From Mactromeris polynyma (lineage: Eukaryota > Mollusca > Bivalvia > Venerida > Mactridae), in contig JASFXZ010000001.1 of assembly GCA_032209605.1 (NCBI GenBank), forward strand, positions 44,086,619 to 44,150,618: DNA of 64,000 nucleotides. Direction: 5' to 3'. Both the position numbers and the translations under genes were made by a program. Under the pieces are notes generated by a model. The model saw only the letters and a program-made list of their open reading frames with translations, had not been told where the DNA came from and made no database searches. Numbering within the stretch: position 1 is the first letter of the stretch; each line of letters begins with the position of its first letter. Of the stretch, positions 11,761 to 22,600 are shown piece after piece.

Positions 11761-13857
11761 CTACAAGAATATATTAGGAGCATGCATCTATAGTATACAA
11801 ACAATAAGACTTAATAGAAAATTAAAACACACATAATAACACAATTACTGTCATGTATTTCTGCCAAGGTAAAAAAACACAATAAAATTCATATAAGAAA
11901 TTCATAAACCCATAGTCCAGTGGGGATAATAGCATTAAACAAACATATTTGTCATAAGATCATTACTTACATGTAAATATGCCTTGATTATCTTTTAATA
12001 ACAATAATAAAAAACAAAGATAATGACCAGACAATGGAGATAGGTATGATGTTAATATAATGGTGGAAACGTATTGTGTCTCAACAAGTAATGTGGAATG
12101 GAAATACAGAATGATAAACCAAATATTATCAATGCTTCAGCATAAAAAAACTTTATGAACATTTTAGAATGGTTTTAATTTACAAGCTTTTATCATAAAG
12201 ATGTTCCCCACTGTACATAGGAGACTTGTGAATGCAAAGAATCATGGTGATGTGACTGATAGCCAATAGGAATGAATGTTTCATTTTAAATCAAACAATG
12301 AGCCAATCGGATGAAAGATAACATTTTTCAAATGTTGTTATAATGGCAGCAATTAGTTGAGCCAGAAATACATTCTTCAACAACAGAAATTCTACTAAAA
12401 CAACAAACAAACAGAGCTAAACTTCAACAGATGCATGCTAGATGGCTTACATGATATAACCAATTGTTTCAAATGGCATCATCGCTTCAAATTTATCAAA
12501 CAACCATACTACAGTGCTGTAGTATTGACCCACATAGTTCATGTTTCTTTTCTAGGTTTCTTACCTGTATATTTCAAACTTCTAAATACATGTAGTTGCA
12601 TTGATGTACCCCTTAGGCTATGGAAGCCAATGGCCAAGATGGATTGATAACTTTATAGGCCAAACATGATTTTGGATAACACCCATACTACTTACTAGGT
12701 GATACTTAAAATACCCATCTCCCAGATTCTGAATGAACTTTTAGAATGGTACCAATTCACACAAAAGTATGAGCAAGCCATACAAGCATGACAATGAATG
12801 AAGACTAGCAATAATGTATAACTACATCATAACAACAGCAACAACAATCAAGCTGCAATGAAGCCAAGATCCAGACATAGCATGAAACCAGGAACCGTCT
12901 AAAATTCAAACAAAGACAACATCAATTCTCTATAATCTAGTACAATGAAGATGTAACAAGCAAGGCAATGACGATTAGACAGTCATACTCGGGTAAGTAA
13001 AACATCTTGGTTCAACAGTTGTATGTCATTCCATTCTAGGGTTCTTGGGAACTCCTCATCAGGAGTCCTTAAGGGGACTTTTAACAAATTTATGTTAAAA
13101 ACCAACAGGAGTTTTACAGAACCATTTCTCTGGACAGAATGTCTAACCCAATCCACATTACCAAACTTAAAGAAATTCTTAATGTTTGCTGTGTCTTCGC
13201 CTTAAAACAGTGTCTCTTACAGTTATTATGTCAAAGGTGTACTCATCCATAATGACAAACACAACAGGTACATATTTCTAACACTTCTAAGGTACAATAT
13301 TTATGATAATCAGGGTGAATACTGATTGTTACAGTAAGTGCACAGAACTTAAGAAACCAGATTTCTACCTCTAAGAGCTTCAATATGATTTCCAGATACC
13401 TTAAATTCAAGCATACAGACCAATGAATCATCATTTTTAAACAAGGCAAGGTGAATGCAAAATACAGGCTGAAACTTCAGCCATTGTGTCCTCAATGAAA
13501 AAATCTATGCATCATTTCAAGGTCAAACAATACAGACAGACTGCTGTACATATATCTTACATCAACATGTAATACATATTTTATAAACATGTACTCCATT
13601 GTGACTGAGAGTGAATACAGTGTATTAACAAAGATGACAGGAGATGATACAGAAAAACTAAGTTAATCATTCATCGACTTCAGCTAACGAAAAAGCTTAC
13701 AAAATGAATCAACAAACAAAAATCAACCATTTATATAATGCTATCATGCTGACAAAAAAGCAAGCATTGGTCATGGATCACACATGGGTAGTGAAATAAA
13801 TCATAATGAATTCAAAATGAACCAATCAAAATTGAGCATTCAGTCACATGACCATAC
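11761..13857. other. CSK intron between SH2 cassettes C and B
   Basis: 2.1 kb. No exon or recognisable transposon was seen on either strand. Short open frames (12435-12647, 13023-13205, 13243-13449) show no domain signature. Confidence 0.6.
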
Positions 13858-14080
13858 CTCCACCAATGACATGAGACTATCAAATGTACATTCTCCGCCA
13901 TCTACCTCCAGGTGATTGTTGCGAGTGAGAATGCGATAATGATCCACTCGTTTATCACAGGAAACTGAAAGCGTGTAATCGCCCAGAAAGTGTACGCTAT
14001 CACGTATAAGGAACACTCCGTCCTCCTTATCTTGCAGTAATTCCTCGGCCTCTTGTCTCGATATAGCTCCATGATGCCAG
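13858..14080 (-). CDS. CSK: CSK alternative SH2 exon, cassette C (most divergent)
   Basis: 223 bp, phase 2 in, phase 0 out; acceptor TGTTGTAG, donor GAG|GTATGG. It encodes 74 residues from WHHGAISR to SLVE. The binding arginine is kept in FLIRDS, GDYTLSV and the beta-D HYRI are kept, but about half the positions differ from cassette B. Differences include His for Phe after the first Trp, RVDHYRIL for KVEHYRII, and a Gly-Gly-Glu-Cys insertion where the others have Asp-Glu. The exon is GC-richer than its surroundings and has no stop, which fits a maintained coding sequence. It is the first cassette met after the SH3 exons. Confidence 0.93.
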
Positions 14081-14389
14081 CTACAACATGCCACAAGGAT
14101 GGTTAGATACATAATAATATGACTGAATGAGTAAGCCACCTCAAAACAGAACTGTAAACCCAGAAAACATTTTGCATTATCTAAGTTCGCCTTCTTGTGT
14201 AATTGTAGGTACATGGATATAATTCCAAAATTTATGTCAGCTTAATGAAAAATGTAAAAACATTCCATTAACAAATATTTCTAGGTTTACATGTAATCTG
14301 TGTCAAAGGATCAGTACACGTTGCAAGAATTCTGGAACAGAGTAAATGTAGTCACATCAGTAGAATTTCCTATATTTCACTAACTACAT

Positions 14390-14620
14390 ACCCAAGGGCA
14401 ACATGTCGAGCCCATTAATTGTCAAGAGATGAGCTACAGGTATGGGTCTTGCAAGCGACACAATCGCATCATGGTGAACATTTGTGCCAAATAATTCAAA
14501 TAATCTTGCAATAAATGATAGTGTCATATTCCGGACAAGAAGTTTTGAACCCTTTGAGCTACAGGTATGGGTCTTGCGCATGATAAGCATCAAGCTGCAC
14601 ATTCACCAACATTAATCTAT
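14390..14620. repeat. Dispersed repeat of the 'catggtgaacatttgtgcc' family
   Basis: It contains CATGGTGAACATTTGTGCCA followed by ATATTCCGGACAAGA, and GAGCTACAGGTATGGGTCTT twice. The same ordered blocks recur in the arrays at 24660-25615 and 54395-54650. Confidence 0.75.
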
Positions 14621-15026
14621 TTTCTGGGTTAATCTGTATTTGAATAAAGATGAAGTAATTAACTGGAATTTTGTAGTTTTCAGGCACTCAGTGTAGAAAA
14701 TTGGCTATAATTTCATTATTTTTTGTTGTATCTCCATGGGGGTTGTATCTTTAAAAAGGCAATAAACGTGTGAAAACAGTGCTGTTTATTATATTTTCTT
14801 GTGTAAACGTTGCCCCAGGCTATCCCAAGTTAATTGCTGTCAAATGACGTAATTTCGCATAATCAGCTAAATGTCAGTTTCATGCGTGGTCAGCGTGACG
14901 GGTACTTGATTTGATTCAATTTGCGCATCATCAAACACTCATTAATATTCATAAAATTGGTATCAACTGAAAGCTACTATGACTCAAAAGCATTATCAGA
15001 ATTGATAATATCAATCAAATAAACGA

Positions 15027-15130
15027 TCAATGTCACTTCAAATGATACAATATGACTCTGACAGGTTGGACTAGAGAGTCAATGTCACTTCAAATGATAC
15101 AATACAACTCTGACAGGTTGGATTAGAGAG
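15027..15130. repeat. 52-bp tandem duplication, two copies
   Basis: TCAATGTCACTTCAAATGAT followed by CTCTGACAGGTTGGA occurs twice in direct succession with only a few differences. Confidence 0.85.
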
Positions 15131-15770
15131 GCAAAGTCCTTATTAATGCAGGTTATGAAGATCTGAAATGTTTCAATATTGAATTAATAAATCTGTAAAA
15201 TAAGTGGAAATTGAACATGTCATAATTATATAATGATTATTCCCCTACAAAAAAGTTTCTCAGTATCCAGGAATGATTTTGTTAGAAAAAACACAGCAGC
15301 ATACAGATGACAAGTGGGACTTGTTTAATTTTGCATGAGCACGGTATACCCTTTTGTGAGAGCATGCAATAGCATTTTTGTCCTCAAGCGATATGGTTGA
15401 GTACTCACGTGAAAGGGTATTGCGTGCTCACACGAAATAAAAGAATCCCATGGGTCAACTTTATCATCAAAGTTTATGTTTGATGTTTGTAAGAAATGAT
15501 ATGTTTAACTAGATATAGACAAACAAGCATTACCATCAATGGCGAGACTGTTGGTTACACAGTTTTTATCCTACAGGAAATGATATACTTGACCAGAGAG
15601 AAAATCTCAGCTTGACAATTTTTGTGAAATCACAAAATTCCTTAGAATTAACGAACTAAAGAGGAAAACATAAAATTGGACGATTTACAATCAGTAACAG
15701 ATTAAACTCCATGTGGTAATACTTATTTAGACAGTATTAAGACAGGGGTCTACTATGTCAATGTAGACAT

Positions 15771-16146
15771 GCAGTGTAAGCTCAATAATATGACCACCAT
15801 TGATTCTGAAGAGAGTTGGTTTTAGTTACAAGGAGGTATGATTATCAAATTACAGTATAGAAGAAAAAATAAAAACTGAGTCTCGATAATTTGGTTACGT
15901 TAATGAGGTGGTCTTAGTTTGAGGTGGTCTTAGTTTGAGGTGGTCTTAGTTTGAGGTGGTCTTAAATTTGAGGTGGTCTTAGTTTGAGGTGGTCTTAGTT
16001 TGAGGTGGTCTTAGTTTGAGGTGGTCTTAAATTTGAGGTGGTCTTAGTTTGAGGTGGTCTTAAATTTGAGGTGGTCTTAGTTTGAGGTGGTCTTAAATTT
16101 GAGGTGGTCTTAAATTTGAGGTGGTCTTTATGAGAGCTTTTACTGC
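15771..16146. mobile_element. Palindromic MITE with 14-fold amplified inner motif, copy 3
   Basis: The termini are weakened forms of the MITE family (GCAGTGTAAGCTCAATAATA at left, GAGCTTTTACTGCA at right). Between 15905 and 16130 the inner GAGGTGGTCTTA motif is repeated fourteen times as 16-bp (ending GTTT) and 17-bp (ending AATTT) versions in an irregular order. Other copies have this motif two or three times per arm. Confidence 0.85.
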
Positions 16147-17263
16147 ATTTAATTAAACCAACTATTGTTTATCATTGGAACAATATATTACAATGTTGGG
16201 CAAGATATCTGAAAACTTAATCCCTATCAAATACTACTAAAAATATCATATTATAATGCACTTATCAATTTTGTGCCTCAGGGGAGGGATGGCGGACTGA
16301 CCAAGGGGAATACGACATATGTCTTTTGGGCCTAATTCCTTCATCACAGAGCCAAGCATTTTGTCTAAATCTCAACAGTGGGAATGCTTATTTCCCGATT
16401 CAGGTATCTATTAAAAATCTGGCCAAAGTGTATTTCGCAGACCCGGAATCATTCGGCGTGTAAAGTTCAGAATTGTCCTCCTCCCTAAGTCCCATGTATG
16501 CCAGCCGCTTCCCCTTCCCTGGGGCTTAACATTGATAAGTGCATAAGTAACTTGATCAGTCAATGTATAGAAATATAATATAATACAGTGACACATATAT
16601 ATCATATATAGATCAATGCACAAAATCATTTTAAAGCATTATCGCCAATGTATCAAACATAAAAAACAACTCTACTTTAAACATCAAATCTAAAATATAG
16701 CATCATTTATAGCAAACAAATTTCATTTAAGCATACTAATTACTAAACAAGATGTATCCATAGGCAATAGATGCCCTGCTTCTATTTAACGCCCGGGCTC
16801 TTATTAGAATCACAACTAGCTCAAAAGTTGGGGATGGGCAATAATTAGAGTCACTTTCAGGTCAAGACGTCCATTTTTATATGTCAAGTGTACAACGGTG
16901 AAATTACGATAGTTGCTCACTTTTATAATACTATACAGGGAAAGATATAAGGGAAATTAGGAATCTGGCAGTGTGAAAGGTGGGATTATTTTGTTTACTT
17001 AATGGCATGGGCGCTTATTAGAGGCTATAAAATTTAATTTTTTTTAATTTTTTGTTCTAATTTTGACTGAAAAATGGCATTTTTTCCACTAAAAATAGGG
17101 CAAGGAAGTTTAAGAGCATGGGCATTAAAAAGAATTTTTAAGGTTCTTTATATTACAATTACTGCTTATTTCGTACAATTACAGCTTCACAGTCAAATGC
17201 GAAAGTCCTGTACTGATGTACGTAGTAAAATACAAATATATACATTATGAACAAATAACTTAC

Positions 17264-17364
17264 GGCATAGCATGCAAAGACACTTCTTTTCTTTTTTGAA
17301 CATAAGTAGCAGGAATCATTCCTTCTTTACCACTGTTATTTTTTGCTTTATACCAATTAATGTC
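17264..17364 (-). CDS. CSK: CSK exon: second half of SH3
   Basis: 101 bp between acceptor TTATTTTCAG and donor GTAAGT. It encodes [18 protein letters not shown] then [10 protein letters not shown] and ends ...HAMP, the proline being completed by the first base of any SH2 cassette (CC|A or CC|C). The SH3 tryptophan (NWYKAKN) and the PxxYV strand are present. It is too short to stand out as an open frame; the splice sites and CSK-like text define it. It leaves in phase 2, which sets the frame rule for the cassettes. Confidence 0.95.
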
Positions 17365-18324
17365 CTGAAAATAATAAGGAAATATGTAATATACCTACCA
17401 CAATGCAAAATGTAATGTAAATGATATATATGTATATATTAGCCCTCAAAATCACTGTTAAAACCAGGGATTTCCCTGACGCAGAATTCTTGAGTCCCTG
17501 ACACTCTTTTCTTTCTAGGGACTCCCAATTCACACTTACTATGCATCCCTGGGACCCCTAAAATAAACCTCTGTCAAGTATAAATTGCTTATCTGGGACC
17601 CTTCAAATTTACTTAGGACCCCCAATTTGTCAAACAAGAGAGTCCAAGGACCCCTAGCTGAACAATCCTAGGGAAAACCCTGGAACTTAAAACCTGTATT
17701 AGTGATGTTGGTTATGACGTCAAGTATTTCCCGATGAAAGTTTTGACATCACATACTAAGCGCTTTCTCTAAAGTGTTTTGGTAGCTTAACTGTGATTTA
17801 TAGAATGAAATAAACATGAAAATATTTTTAAGTGTCATTAATTCATTTTTTTACTTGAGAAATGTTTTTGTTTAAAAATTAATGTACTTTTTAGTAAAGA
17901 ATTTCTGACGTGACGTCATCACTTTGTTGTTAACATTGGAATCAAAATGAAAAGAAAAGCAGGCGTCAGATTTTAATATTTAGGTATTAAATGAAAAATG
18001 AACCTTTTTTTCTGTAAGAAAATGTAAATCTCGAAAATAAATGTTTTGGTCAGTAATACAGGTTTTGTCATGGAACAGCTCATAATATGAACAAATCTTC
18101 CAATTACACAACATGTTAAATTGGAATAACTTTTTACTTGATTACCAAACAGCGAGTAAATTGCTGATTTTTCATTCAAGTTGGTATGCGTTCTTATGTG
18201 TACAATTTTTGTAGCGCTATTGGTTCATTTCACACATCAGTGATCATCACTGAATTTTGCTGCGCGTGAAAAATCAATATGTTCAAGTTTTTCGCAAAAT
18301 TAAATTTCGGCCTCACCTGATAAG

Positions 18325-18512
18325 ATACAGCCCCTTTGGAATATTCTCTATAAGAAGACTACCCTTGAAAACTGGTCTTAATATTTAGGTGGTCTTAATA
18401 CAATGTAGTGAGGTTAAATGAAGAGCAGAAAAGTGAAAATGGCTTTGAAAATTGTGTTCTTAATTTCTGGTGGTCTTATCATTGAGGTGATATTTAATCT
18501 AGGTTTTACTGC
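18325..18512. mobile_element. Palindromic MITE, copy 4 (5' end decayed)
   Basis: The core CCTTGAAAACTGGTCTTAAT, ATTTAGGTGGTCTTAAT and TTGAAAATTGTGTTCTTAAT match the other copies. The right terminus is AGGTTTTACTGCA; the left terminus is diverged. Confidence 0.75.
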
Positions 18513-19699
18513 ACAGCAAAAACAGTAATGGTTTTATATTTCACTCTATTATTTTGAGTGTACCAGTATATAACCCATGCATGAACAAGCAGTAGTGTCA
18601 TGTATGAAGATGAAAATTACCAAACACTTCATATGTAAATACACTTAAAGAATGATCTCTCTCAAGCAATGAGGAAGTAGCACAGTATTATCTTCACATA
18701 CAATCTCTTATTTTATTCAATATCTACCATGAATAGCTACAGGCAGATAATATATTAAACCTTATATCCTACAAACATAATTTTGATAGATTTCTAACCA
18801 CTCGAAATAATTCAATTAAGTAACGAAATCAAAATACATACAATTATTGATAGGCATACACACACAGATATTTATTCACATCAGCTTTAGAAATTCTATT
18901 TTTAGATCATTTAATCAAGACTCAGTATAGGTACCAGTCTAGAAACTCAAGCATTTGATAGGTTGATTCTGAGCAAAAAATTATAAGCGTCCAATCAGCA
19001 TTGCTGAATTCTGAGATTCAGGTTTGCCAAACTTCTGTTTTATAAACCTGGGTCCTGGACTTGTATTCACAAACAACTTCCAGTCCACACTTACAGTCAA
19101 ACTAAACAAGAGATATTTGTAAAACATTATGCCCCCTCATGGTTTTTTGTCATAGAGTTATATTTTGAACAATTGCATAAGCAAGTTCAAAGTATGCTGC
19201 ACAAAATATACATGCTGGAAATATTTGGTGGAAATTCTTACTTTGTAGCTTTGTAATTCTCAAGTACATTTCCAGGTTAATTTCGAAAAAAGGAATACTT
19301 TAAAACATTACATGAATTTCTAAATGGATGGTTTGTAGTTGAAGGTCAAAAGAAAATTCTCATGTACCTGGGGTTGTGGTATGAATGAAAAAGAAAAACA
19401 TTGCACATGAATAACATGAATTGCTTATTCCTTCTGGTATCAAACTATGCAATAGCTCAGACTTTTGACGCAATATTTGATAAAACCTAAAGATCTTAAG
19501 CAGAATCACTGGATATATATTGTGAAATTGAACATTTTTAAGTTTTGTGGATGCATAATTTGATGAGTGCCATATTGGAAACAGTAACAACAGGTTAAGA
19601 ATGAAAGAGCTCAGCTCATGCATGCAATGAACTGACCTTAAATTTATATAGAAAGTCATGTATAATAGAAGTCCACAAGTTTGTCATACTGAACATTCC

Positions 19700-19920
19700 A
19701 ATTAATGGGAGGTGTTCTAAATACAATTGACCTATGACCTTGACCCAGTGACCCCAAACTCATTAGGGTTCCTCTGCTACACAAGATGAAGGTGTGGACC
19801 AAGTTTGGGGATGATAGGTCAAGGGGTTCTTGAGTTATTGATCGGAAACAAAAAGGTTACAGACCGACCAACATCTGCAAAGCAATATGCCCTCACTTCT
19901 TTGAAGGGGGGCATAAACAT
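19700..19920 (+). repeat. Dispersed 'gaccttgacccagtgacc' repeat fragment
   Basis: It runs from GACCTTGACCCAGTGACC through GGTGTGGACCAAGTTTGGGG and TTCTTGAGTTATTGATCGGA to a GGGGGGCATAAAC end. The style matches other dispersed molluscan repeats in the window. It is a single copy here, with no coding content. Confidence 0.6.
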
Positions 19921-21698
19921 TCCCTTAAATTATTCCAGATTTCCCTCCAATGCTATTCGCAAACAAAATATGAGGGTAATCTTTACTTAAATCTTATTTT
20001 TTCACTCAAATACTTGAGGTTTGTCCTGGAACACTTCACACAAAGGCATACTTTATGAATACCCGTGAAAACAAAACAGGACTGGTGAAAACTCAAAATT
20101 TGCTAGTATAAAGAACAGAGGTATATATAATACTACAAAGAAAATATGAAAACCAGATGACTTAAATCTGTCAATTAAAGATGGGTATAATCTGTGGGTA
20201 ACACCATACTGTTTGCATCTTCTAGCAAGATCAATGTCTGACACACCAAAATACAGAAAAATATAACTGGTGAAAAGATCCTTATCTGCAGCTGCAGTAA
20301 CTGATTACAATATGCTGATAAAAGCTTGTTAAAGGCACAAAGCAAATTTGAACAAAATTTCTAATACCGTATCTGTGAACTTGAGATATTGCTACAATGA
20401 ATTTAAATATTAATTTATCATTCATTTAATATAGCAGTCCATAAAATAAAAGTAAACAAAATAGTTGTAATTAAACAAATAAAAAACAGGGAAACATGAT
20501 ATTGGTGGATGTACACAGTAACACTCAAATGCACACTGTGAATTTTTTGGGGTAATTTTGCTGAAAAAGTGTCAATTTCCCCCAAAAAAATCATCTTCCC
20601 CCCCCCAATTCTTTGTTCATTTTCCCCCTCTGACTGAATCTCTTTTTATTAAGAATTAAAACTAACAAGTTTCCGTTGATATTATGAAGTTCAAATTTGA
20701 CCTAGTTTTCATCTACTAGCATTACAAAGATGGTTGCGAGCCTCTCCGACTATCTTCCATCACCTCCTATATATACATAAAAAACACCAGCAAGAGCTGA
20801 AAAGTTGTTCTTTATAAGTAAAATAACCATTACCTTATTTTCCCTGATTTTGGAATTTATCACGCAAACTTTCCCAATTGAAAAGGCACAGGCTAAATTA
20901 TTTAAAAAAATTCACTGCTTATTAAAACCAGGAAGTTGCTGCAATCACTTCCTTAACAAAAGCAAGGTAGATTTAATCTCTCAATATTTACACTTTAAGC
21001 ATTCATTAATCATCCTGTTTGTTTGATCAGTGTCAGGCTTTTATGAAGTGTCTTTCCATGGAATAATTTCAAATGATTATCAAGAAAAAATATTAGAACC
21101 ACAAAAAAGGAAGATAATTCTGATTTAATACTGATTGAATTTAAGGTTGACAAACCAGACACATTTGTACACAACTTTATAAGCCAACTAATTTATTATT
21201 CCTTAGCTGTTTTGTTACTATAGCTAGTATAATTTTTTTTCAAATTAAGGGCCATCACTCAGTCCTCACAAATTTGAGAAAAAAGCCAACATGAACTAAA
21301 TGTGCTCACTCCATTTGGAATCCATCATGCACCTTTCACAGTTTGTAATGTAAATACTGCTGCCAATTTATGTTAACACATTACTACCAGCACAATTATG
21401 ATAACAAGGGCACATTAAGGTCAAAGTTACTGTTTAAATAAACCAGAACAGGGCTCTAGAAATTTTCTTTAAATACAGTTGTTCTGGATTAGTGTACATT
21501 TTCACACAGGACGCTAGTTGTACAAGGATAGAATAGGGTATGGAGGTGCGCATAACAGACTTGACTTGGACTAAGACCAACGCAATTGTTGGTTGCCCTA
21601 ATGGGCAAATAGACTTGTCCAGGACGTCGGACTAATGCTCTGCAGAATGGTCTCCCATCCTTGAATTGCTTCCAAGCGACCAGAAACAAATAACTTAC

Positions 21699-21812
21699 CC
21701 TGGTAGTTCTTGTTATCACTAGCACGTCGCCTTTTGCAAAAGGCAAATCTTCATGAGTAGTACCTTTAAAGTCATATACAGCTACCACCTCCTGTCCTGG
21801 CTGCCAAGGTTC
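21699..21812 (-). CDS. CSK: CSK exon: first half of SH3
   Basis: 114 bp, phase 0 at both ends; acceptor AATTTCAG, donor AGG|GTAAGT. It encodes EPWQPGQEVVAVYDFKG, then THEDLPFAKGDVLVITRTTR. VAVYDFKG is the ALYDY-type first SH3 strand, and EDLPFAKGD is the acidic RT-loop segment with the CSK-style LPF. The opening Trp-x-Pro-Gly aligns with the short N-terminal extension of vertebrate CSK, so little protein precedes this exon. The open frame continuing past the donor is intron. Confidence 0.95.
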
Positions 21813-22319
21813 CTGAAATTGTTTTACATGAAAATGCTATAATTTTTGATGTAGCATTGAACAACTCAGCTGGGATTCAAGCATGTACTGGTGAGTATTA
21901 GTCAAAGACCATAACCAATTTAAATCTTGGCCACAGGAGGTTATGAGTCACTATTTGCAGGGGAGTCAATAATTAGATTATAAAATTATGTGGTAACTTA
22001 AGCACCCGGCTACTTTTCTAGTACGAGTGGTCATAATTAAAGGGAGTACTCCCCAGACCCCCGCCTACTTTTGATGATTTCCCTGCTAATTCAAAAATAA
22101 GTGACACCCTTGTATTTTGGTAATATTTTGATAAGGGTGAAGGAGTTATAATCGTATAAATATTGTTCACATGGAACCCTTCCAAAATATTCGAAAATGA
22201 TCGATGCAGACAAAATCCAGCAATCCCTGACATGGGATGGACGAGACTCCTTCACATGGAAGGGACAATATGTAGAAGTTGAAATAACTTAACATAAAAT
22301 AAATATATTTTGTAGTATA

Positions 22320-22600
22320 AGACTAGATGTGTCGATAACACACATATGTCCCTGCTATGGGGCTTTTAAAACAAAAAGGGAAATAACACCTCCTAAATTA
22401 GATGGATTGTAACCGAAATTGAACATGACCTGTATTATAAATTATCATATGCTCAATATGAATTAAATCTATCCATCCTTTCTATTATAGATTGGAAACC
22501 AATTTTTCGCACTGATAGATGCATGGATGAACTCATGGACGGACGGCAGTAACACTTTACGCCCATTCGCCATTTTTGAATTGGGGGGGGGGGGGCATTA
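22320..22600. repeat. Dispersed repeat with 'gggggcat' end
   Basis: It begins AGATGTGTCGATAACACACA and ends after a run of 12 G with GGGGCATTAAAC. Blocks ACCTGTATTATAAATTAT, TATGCTCAATATGAATT and ATCCATCC are shared in order with about 59780-59930, which ends GGGGGCATGAAAG. Related ends occur at 43737-43780. Confidence 0.6.

Larger units (their letters stand above)
14081..17263. other. CSK intron between SH3 and the first SH2 cassette
   Basis: 3.2 kb. It holds a unit of the 'GGTGAACATTTGTGCCAA' repeat family (14390-14620), a two-copy 52-bp tandem repeat (15027-15130) and a MITE with an amplified inner motif (15771-16146). About 16200-17260 shows nothing recognisable. Confidence 0.6.
17365..21698. 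other. CSK intron within SH3
   Basis: 4.3 kb. It contains a decayed MITE copy (18325-18512) and a fragment of a dispersed 'GACCTTGACCCAGTGACC' repeat (19700-19920). The open frame at 19360-19659 (minus) and others here show no domain. Nothing else was recognised. Confidence 0.6.

Noticed and set aside
21489..21698. Extension of the SH3 frame past 21699
   Set aside because: A strong GTAAGT donor at 21698 and continuation of the SH3 text at 17364 show this part is intron read-through.
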